Positions 7,180 through 11,257 of a stretch of DNA of 11,257 nucleotides are shown piece after piece. A model generated the notes under the pieces. It was given only the letters and a program-made list of their open reading frames with translations. It had not been told where the DNA came from and searched no databases. How positions within the stretch are numbered: the stretch's first letter is position 1; each line of letters starts with the position of its first letter. The stretch covers positions 1-11,257 of the forward strand of contig DFDV01000161.1 of NCBI GenBank assembly GCA_002369025.1, given 5' to 3'. The stretch is from Treponema sp. UBA3819 (GTDB lineage: Bacteria > Spirochaetota > Spirochaetia > Treponematales > Treponemataceae). A program made the translations under genes and the position numbers.

Positions 7180-9201
7180 TTACCAGACCAGAATGCGTTT
7201 TTCCGGGGCGAGGTACATATTGTCGCCGGCTTTTACATCAAATGCCTTGTAGAATTCTTCAAATTGCTGCAGCGTAACATTTGTGCGCAGATAGTTCTTT
7301 GGATGGGGATCCACGAAGGTAATGGATTCATCGAATTCTGGAGTACGGAGTACCCGCCAGATGCATGCATACGATTCAAAAAATTCTTTGTGGTTAAAGT
7401 TTGGAATTGTTTCTGCATACTTAAGCATGGCTTTTACACCTGCCATGTCGGCAATTGCTTCTGTCTGAATGACTTCACCTTTAATTGTTAAGCCCTGCCA
7501 GCTGACTATTTGGTCATAGTATGCAATTAGTTTTGCGGCACGCTTGCGGAAGGCGGTAAAATCAGACTTGGTCCACCAGTTTGCCAGGTTACCGTCTTTG
7601 TCATACTGGGCTCCATTGGTGTCAAATGCGTGGCTTATTTCATGACCGATAACAGCGCCAATTCCTCCCAGCAGGGCTTCCTGTGACATTCCTTCGTAAT
7701 AAAAAGGCTTTTCCAGCAGTCCCGGGATGATGTTGATTGAGTTTTCTTCAGGGTAGTAGAAGGCATTGGCAATAAGGAGGGCTTCATTATCCCAGAGTTC
7801 CTTATCGACTTTGCCATTTGTGTGACTGACATCCATCTTTCTGTTAAAAGCGTACATTGCCTTTAAGCATTCAACCAGTGAAAGACCTTTCAGTTTTAAG
7901 CCGCTGTAGTCAATCCATTTTTCAGGGTAGATTGCATTGATTCTGAGATTGTCCAGTTTTTCAATGGCTTTCTTTTTTGTTGCCTCTGAGAGCCAGTCTT
8001 CTTCTGTAAGCATCTGGCGGTAAATATCTATGCAGCTTTTACAGATTTCTTCAATCCGTTTCTTTAAGCCGGAAAGATCGTTGCGTGCAAGATAGGCCCT
8101 GTTGAGCGGTGTTGCAAGCATGTCCCTGACATTATTTACGGCCATTTTTACATCGGCTATTTTTCCCGTTGAGCCGCTGATTATATTAGTTGCCTTTACA
8201 TAGTCATCATAGGCTTTAGCATCAAGAGCAGATGCATAGTTTTTGGCAGTCTTTACAATCATGTATGATTTGAGCAGCTGCAGATTTTTCTGCTTATAGA
8301 CTTTATTTAAATCTGCAAAAGGTTTTGGCTGGGGAACAAGAAATTCTTTTGCATCACCATAGCCGTTATTCTGGATGTAGGCCGTGATGGGGAAAGATTT
8401 AGCGAGACTTGCAATTTTTCTCGCAGGAATCACATTGTTGATTTTCTTTATATGGTCGGGGGAATGTTTTTCTGCATTTGTGTATGCCTTTGAAGCAAGT
8501 ATAGTTTCAAGTTTGAGTGTGTCGTTCAGCATTGCTTCTGCTTCTTCTTCTGTGTAGCCCAGACGGGGAAGCATGGCCTTTGTAATAGAGAGGCAGGCTT
8601 TATAATGGCGTTCTCCTACAGGTGTTCTCTTTTTGTACTCTGCGGCATCCCCTAAAAGGAGACCGTCCATACCAAAAGATGTTATATAGACCGTTGAATC
8701 TTCAAATTTTGTCGTGTTTCCTATGCCGACAAATTCAGGAACACAAAAGGTTTTATCTGGATTTGTGATGAATGCGGAAAGCTGGTCAATGGTGCTGATG
8801 GCCTTAATTTCATCTACTGTTTTCTGAAGCACTTCAAGACCGGCAGCATTACGTGCATCCCAGTCGAGAAGAGCATGGTAGAGAGCCTGTACATTTTCTG
8901 CATCAATGCCTTTCAGGCTGGAATCCGTTAGTACTTCAATGATCTTTTTTTCTACTGCATTATTGACTTCTGTAAAAGAGCCATAAGTACTTTCACCTTT
9001 AGGAATGTCATTTTTCTTGAGCCAGTCATAATTTACGTACAGATGAAAATCTTCCTTTGGTAAAGGTCTTTCCGCATTTACAATATTTTCCCTAATCATA
9101 CTGTTAATCCAGGGCTTTCCGCCGCCATATTTTTCTGCGTCTGCAAAAAGTGCGGCTGTAAAAAACAATGCCAAAAGGGCAGTTGAAAATTGTTTTTTCA
9201 T
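7180..9201 (-). CDS. Secreted M13-family zinc metallopeptidase (neprilysin/PepO-like)
   Basis: A 673-residue exported zinc endopeptidase of family M13, full length for the family. The start at 9201 (MKKQFSTALLAL) has AGAGAGG 7 nt upstream; the open frame extends 27 codons further but lacks a comparable site. A Sec signal peptide ends near ALFADA (residue 24), with no lipobox, so the protein should be periplasmic or released. The N-terminal M13 domain spans about 40-420. The catalytic domain begins near 479 with NAFYYPEENS, the family's substrate-binding region. Zinc ligands are His520 and His524 in HEISHAFD, with catalytic Glu521, plus Glu581 in EAIADMAG, where Asp585 is the usual partner. 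His633 and Arg639 in DPHPKNYLRTNV correspond to transition-state and substrate-carboxylate residues of neprilysin. The protein ends in the family-typical VW, but the usual Cys before it is absent. By family knowledge it cleaves short peptides on the amino side of hydrophobic residues. Regulation by the adjacent AraC-type protein is possible but unproven. Confidence 0.95.
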   Translation of the reverse strand: MKKQFSTALLALFFTAALFADAEKYGGGKPWINSMIRENIVNAERPLPKEDFHLYVNYDWLKKNDIPKGESTYGSFTEVNNAVEKKIIEVLTDSSLKGIDAENVQALYHALLDWDARNAAGLEVLQKTVDEIKAISTIDQLSAFITNPDKTFCVPEFVGIGNTTKFEDSTVYITSFGMDGLLLGDAAEYKKRTPVGERHYKACLSITKAMLPRLGYTEEEAEAMLNDTLKLETILASKAYTNAEKHSPDHIKKINNVIPARKIASLAKSFPITAYIQNNGYGDAKEFLVPQPKPFADLNKVYKQKNLQLLKSYMIVKTAKNYASALDAKAYDDYVKATNIISGSTGKIADVKMAVNNVRDMLATPLNRAYLARNDLSGLKKRIEEICKSCIDIYRQMLTEEDWLSEATKKKAIEKLDNLRINAIYPEKWIDYSGLKLKGLSLVECLKAMYAFNRKMDVSHTNGKVDKELWDNEALLIANAFYYPEENSINIIPGLLEKPFYYEGMSQEALLGGIGAVIGHEISHAFDTNGAQYDKDGNLANWWTKSDFTAFRKRAAKLIAYYDQIVSWQGLTIKGEVIQTEAIADMAGVKAMLKYAETIPNFNHKEFFESYACIWRVLRTPEFDESITFVDPHPKNYLRTNVTLQQFEEFYKAFDVKAGDNMYLAPEKRILVW

Positions 9202-9208
9202 AGTGATA

Positions 9209-9215
9209 CCTCTCT
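9209..9215 (-). promoter_or_regulatory. Ribosome binding site of the M13 gene
   Basis: AGAGAGG on the minus strand (plus 9215-9209) lies 7 nt before the ATG at 9201. It supports this start over the more distal in-frame ATGs at 9282, 9279, 9237 and 9234. Confidence 0.65.
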
Positions 9216-9232
9216 GTTTATTTCTAGAAAAC

Positions 9233-9262
9233 ATCATAGCATGTATGGAGTGAATGTGTCGA
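9233..9262 (-). promoter_or_regulatory. Promoter of the M13 peptidase gene
   Basis: On the minus strand, TCGACA (plus 9262-9257; 5 of 6 matches to TTGACA), an 18-bp spacer and TATGAT (plus 9238-9233; 5 of 6 matches to TATAAT) form a sigma70-type promoter. TGC before the -10 gives an extended element. The start point would be near 9226, for a leader of about 25 nt. The upstream in-frame ATGs at 9282 and 9279 lie outside this transcript, which supports the start at 9201. Confidence 0.6.
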
Positions 9263-9263
9263 G

Positions 9264-9280
9264 GATGCGGAAAATGCATC
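9264..9280. repeat. Small dyad abutting the M13 -35 box
   Basis: GATGC (9264-9268) and GCATC (9276-9280) are inverted around 7 nt, one base upstream of the -35 hexamer. The position suits a regulator site, but with 5-bp arms chance is a real alternative. Confidence 0.25.
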
Positions 9281-9290
9281 AATCGGAAAA

Positions 9291-9400
9291 GGAATTTAGC
9301 GGGAGAGGTATCTAGCAGGAGAGGTATCTAGCGGGAGAGGTATCTAGCGGGAGAGAAATTTAGCGGGAGAGGAATTTAGCGGGAGAGAAATTGCGGGAAT
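9291..9400. repeat. 16-bp tandem repeat array, six full copies plus a partial one
   Basis: The consensus is GGWATYTAGCGGGAGA. Copies start at 9291, 9307, 9323, 9339, 9355 and 9371, and a partial copy at 9387 has lost TA. TAGC-GGAGA is nearly invariant: one copy has TAGCAGGAGA, the rest TAGCGGGAGA. The first 6 bases fall into three variants: GGAATT, GGTATC and GAAATT. The middle GGTATC copies are the most alike, a pattern expected from slippage. The array runs from the araC stop codon to 29 bp upstream of the M13 -35 box. It is purine-rich on the plus strand and pyrimidine-rich in araC-sense RNA. The function is unknown: it may be a variable-number repeat, a regulator-binding array, or neutral. 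Confidence 0.92.
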
Positions 9401-10317
9401 CAGGCTTTGCCGGGAGCTTTTTGCCTTGCTTCTCCGGGGGACATCTGGTACTTCTGCTTAAAAAGGCGTTCCAGATGGGTAGAGTCTGCAAAACCTGTCT
9501 GAGCGGCAATCTGCTCTATGGGAAGATCGGTATCTTTCAGAAGAGAGCGGGCAATTCTCAGCCGCAGGTCGATTACATACTTGATGGCCGTCATGCCGGT
9601 CTGCATTTTAAAGAGCTTGTTCAGGTCAGTTCTGTTTGTTCCGAATTCTGCAGACAGACCGTCCAGAGTCAGCTTTTTCTCGTAGGAGCGGGCAATGTAG
9701 TCTAAAATCGGCTTAAAATCCGGGCTTACGGCGTGAGAAGTGATTTCTTCATTCTCATTCTGCCTGAGTTCAAAAAGCTGGGCGGTAAAAAAGAGAAGTT
9801 CTGTCAAAAATGAACGGGTCTTGCATGGCCACCAGCCCGAATCCTGAGCGGAAAGCTGAAATGCTGCCTTTTTCATCAGGTCTGCAATGTGTTCTTTGTC
9901 TTCCGGTTTGATGTAGCGGAAATAATGCAATTCTTTACTATTTATAAAGGTCTTCAGAATCATTCTGTTTTCTATGACTTCACTTTCGGCTTCCGGGCCC
10001 TTTACCAGAATGTTTTGAAAATTCAGTTTTTTGTTGAGAAAAGTGGGGCTGAAAAAGAATATCCTGCATTTTATCTCTGTTTTTTCTTCATCGGAAATAG
10101 TCAGGCTGTCTTCCTGGTTCAGGCAGAGAAGGGCAGGGGAAATGATTTGAACATGAGAGTCGTTTATTTCTGCACTGAATTTTCCTTCAGTAAAAAGAAT
10201 TATCCTGAATCTGTCCTCAGTCCTTTTGTCTATTCCGCCGGCTGAAATGTCTTCAGAGACAAAAACCGGTTCAATTCTTTCTTTTTCTGAATGTATGGCT
10301 CGTGTAGAATAATTCAT
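9400..10317 (-). CDS. AraC-family transcriptional regulator
   Basis: A 305-residue DNA-binding regulator. The C-terminal AraC/XylS domain spans about 200-300 and contains two helix-turn-helix units: one near 217-240 (LTLDGLSAEFGTNRTDLNKLF) and one near 265-290 with the family signature GFADSTHLERLFKQKY followed by SPGEAR. The N-terminal half (about 38-110) looks like the cupin-type ligand-sensing part of AraC proteins (RIILFTEGKFSAEI, then SPALLCLNQED), though the ligand cannot be read from the sequence. The start at 10317 has GGAG 4 nt upstream within AAGAGGAGAG. There is no export signal, so it is cytoplasmic. The gene follows the hydrolase gene after a terminator-like hairpin. Its stop codon touches a 16-bp tandem repeat array leading to the M13 promoter. 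I see no terminator after it, so read-through into the M13 gene is possible. Targets may include its own gene, the M13 gene or the hydrolase gene, all by inference from position. Confidence 0.92.
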   Translation of the reverse strand: MNYSTRAIHSEKERIEPVFVSEDISAGGIDKRTEDRFRIILFTEGKFSAEINDSHVQIISPALLCLNQEDSLTISDEEKTEIKCRIFFFSPTFLNKKLNFQNILVKGPEAESEVIENRMILKTFINSKELHYFRYIKPEDKEHIADLMKKAAFQLSAQDSGWWPCKTRSFLTELLFFTAQLFELRQNENEEITSHAVSPDFKPILDYIARSYEKKLTLDGLSAEFGTNRTDLNKLFKMQTGMTAIKYVIDLRLRIARSLLKDTDLPIEQIAAQTGFADSTHLERLFKQKYQMSPGEARQKAPGKA

Positions 10318-10349
10318 ATCTCTCCTCTTACTTCTATTAGAACATAAAA

Positions 10350-10384
10350 CCTGCGGCTAGGAAAGGAGGATCCCGGGCCGCAGG
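10350..10384 (-). terminator. Probable terminator of the hydrolase gene
   Basis: CCTGCGGC (10350-10357) pairs with GCCGCAGG (10377-10384), an 8-bp GC-rich stem around 19 nt. On the minus strand the stem is followed by TTTTATGTT, a short U tract. It lies between the hydrolase stop (10424) and the araC start (10317). The 19-nt loop is long for an intrinsic terminator and contains GGATCC, so a regulatory role is also possible. Confidence 0.55.
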
Positions 10385-10395
10385 GAAAAATTATT

Positions 10396-10421
10396 TCATA
10401 ATGGCTCTGGTTTCATTATGA
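10396..10421 (-). repeat. AT-rich inverted repeat just after the hydrolase gene
   Basis: TCATAATG (10396-10403) and CATTATGA (10414-10421) are perfect 8-bp arms around a 10-nt loop, starting 3 nt past the hydrolase stop codon. On the minus strand AATAATTTTT follows, so it may be a first, weaker terminator stem ahead of the GC-rich one, or an mRNA 3'-end stabiliser. Confidence 0.5.
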
Positions 10422-10423
10422 TT

Positions 10424-11209
10424 TTATTTGCTGAATCTGTTAAGAAAGGCTTCTACTGCCTGCCAGCTTGCTTCGTTTCCTTCAGTTGCTTCATACAGGG
10501 CCTGTGAACCGTGCTTGCTGTCTGTCTGCGGAACAAAGTAAGTCTTGTCCTCGTTTTCGATTGCATCAAAAATCGGCTGGGCATCTTTCTGTTCAGACGG
10601 ACGGGATGTAACGAATACCGGAACGTTTATCTCTTCTGCCTGCATGGCAACCCAGTTGTCACTCTTTCCAAGGTCCTTAAAATATTCTCCCGGTGAGAAA
10701 GCCAGATAGGCTGCAATTTTATCTGAGTTAGACTTTGCCAGCATAAAGCCCAGACTTGAAGAATATGAGGAACCCCAGAGAATAATCTTCTTTTTGGACA
10801 GTTTAGATGCGTAATCAATGGCAGCCTGAATATCCTGGATTGCATCAAGGTAGCTTGTGCCTTTGCCGGCTTCTTCTGCCGCTTTTTTTGTCGCATTGTC
10901 TACATCATTCTTTGTTTTTCCAGAGCGCTGGTCAATGGCGATTGCGTTAAAGCCCAGAAGATTGAGTTTGGGGGCGATTTCAAGATACTCGCCGCGTGAC
11001 CAGTTTGCCCGGTGGCAGAGAAGAATGAGAGGGGCCTTTTTGTCGTAAGCCATGTAGAGGTCGGCGGTTACGGGAATACCGTCCTGTGAAGCGAATGTCA
11101 CAGTTTCCGGCTTTTCAACTTTTTTGGGTTCAACTTTTCCTGTAGTAGCACAAGAAAAAAACAGACTTCCTGCCAGGCAGGCAGCGGCAACAATGTTTAA
11201 TACTTTCAT
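10424..11209 (-). CDS. Alpha/beta-hydrolase-fold lipoprotein
   Basis: A 261-residue predicted membrane-anchored hydrolase resembling the dienelactone hydrolase/serine esterase group. The start at 11209 is fixed by AGGAG 5 nt upstream. MKVLN, a hydrophobic stretch and the relaxed lipobox FFS-Cys20 form a lipoprotein signal; a Lys/Glu/Pro linker follows (about 25-35). The fold is seen from strand PLILLCH (60-66), strand NAIAIDQRSGK (88-98), and the nucleophile elbow WGSSYSSS with Ser148. A Ser stands where the usual second Gly of GxSxG would be. The acid is probably Asp209 or a nearby Glu, and the base His233 in DSKHGSQAL. His66 is followed by Arg where many relatives have HG at the oxyanion strand. 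Substrate is unknown: an ester, lactone or peptide is possible. It may be monocistronic or co-transcribed with araC if the hairpins between them leak. Its leader carries a hairpin repeat shared with the membrane-protein gene. Confidence 0.88.
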   Translation of the reverse strand: MKVLNIVAAACLAGSLFFSCATTGKVEPKKVEKPETVTFASQDGIPVTADLYMAYDKKAPLILLCHRANWSRGEYLEIAPKLNLLGFNAIAIDQRSGKTKNDVDNATKKAAEEAGKGTSYLDAIQDIQAAIDYASKLSKKKIILWGSSYSSSLGFMLAKSNSDKIAAYLAFSPGEYFKDLGKSDNWVAMQAEEINVPVFVTSRPSEQKDAQPIFDAIENEDKTYFVPQTDSKHGSQALYEATEGNEASWQAVEAFLNRFSK

Positions 11210-11214
11210 AATAA

Positions 11215-11219
11215 CTCCT
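11215..11219 (-). promoter_or_regulatory. Ribosome binding site of the hydrolase gene
   Basis: AGGAG on the minus strand (plus 11219-11215), within AAGGAGT, lies 5 nt before the ATG at 11209. Confidence 0.75.
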
Positions 11220-11233
11220 TTAAAAACATCGTG

Positions 11234-11257
11234 TTAGCGGTCGTGCAGGAGGCACGA
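11234..11257 (-). repeat. Leader hairpin repeat, copy B (may run past the window)
   Basis: TCGTGC (11241-11246) and GCACGA (11252-11257) form a perfect 6-bp stem with a 5-nt AGGAG loop (CTCCT on the minus strand). The 16 nt at 11234-11249 match copy A (6926-6941) except at two positions. It begins 25 nt upstream of the hydrolase start codon. The window ends at the last base of the right arm, so its outer boundary and the hydrolase promoter cannot be seen. Confidence 0.55.

Noticed and set aside
9202..9282. N-terminal extension of the M13 protein from the in-frame ATGs at 9282, 9279, 9237 or 9234.
   Set aside because: The peptide is His-rich and unlike a signal sequence, all these ATGs lie upstream of the predicted transcription start near 9226, and AGAGAGG with a good signal peptide begins at 9201.
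9291..9400. CRISPR array or replication iterons.
   Set aside because: The repeats are directly adjacent with no spacers and are only 16 bp, there are no cas genes, and there is no replication-initiator gene or origin feature nearby.
10361..10370. A perfect Shine-Dalgarno-like AAAGGAGG on the plus strand.
   Set aside because: No start codon with a meaningful open frame follows at usable spacing, and the sequence is the loop of the hairpin at 10350-10384.

Overview
The window most resembles a chromosomal segment of a spirochaete, probably a host-associated Treponema. That is an inference from three things: two exported proteins with relaxed FSC-type lipoboxes (in place of the enterobacterial LAGC), clear AGGAG-type ribosome sites with sigma70-like promoters, and the family mix (giant alpha-2-macroglobulin lipoprotein, secreted M13 peptidase, small lipoprotein hydrolase). 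No 16S, tRNA or other definitive taxonomic marker is present. I see no transposase, integrase, CRISPR array, tRNA or phage gene.

Layout. Positions 1-145 hold two small inverted repeats and a good extended -10 promoter (88-116). That promoter drives the one large plus-strand gene (146-6226), a 2026-residue bacterial alpha-2-macroglobulin (A2M) lipoprotein with an intact C-x-E-Q thioester site. A strong hairpin at 6260-6309, with A and T tracts on opposite sides, closes it and also serves the converging minus-strand block. All four remaining genes are on the minus strand. Read in their own direction they are: a lipoprotein alpha/beta hydrolase (11209-10424), an AraC-family regulator (10317-9400), a secreted M13 zinc metallopeptidase (9201-7180), and a small multi-spanning membrane protein of unknown function (6904-6326). 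Hairpins separate most of these units. The exception is araC to M13, where no terminator is visible.

How the genes may work together. A2M, the M13 peptidase and the hydrolase all carry export signals, so the segment is mainly about the cell envelope. A2M traps or blocks attacking proteases, M13 cleaves peptides outside the cytoplasm, and the hydrolase is probably membrane-anchored. The AraC-type protein is the only regulator and could control the M13 gene, whose promoter lies just beyond a tandem-repeat array. That link is inference.

The most unusual non-coding signals are (1) a 16-bp tandem repeat, six full copies plus a partial one, between the araC stop codon and the M13 promoter (9291-9400), and (2) a near-identical 16-nt motif with a TCGTGC/GCACGA hairpin placed 22-25 nt upstream of the start codons of two unrelated minus-strand genes (6926-6968 and 11234-11257). 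I did not find convincing evidence of a wholly new multi-gene system.
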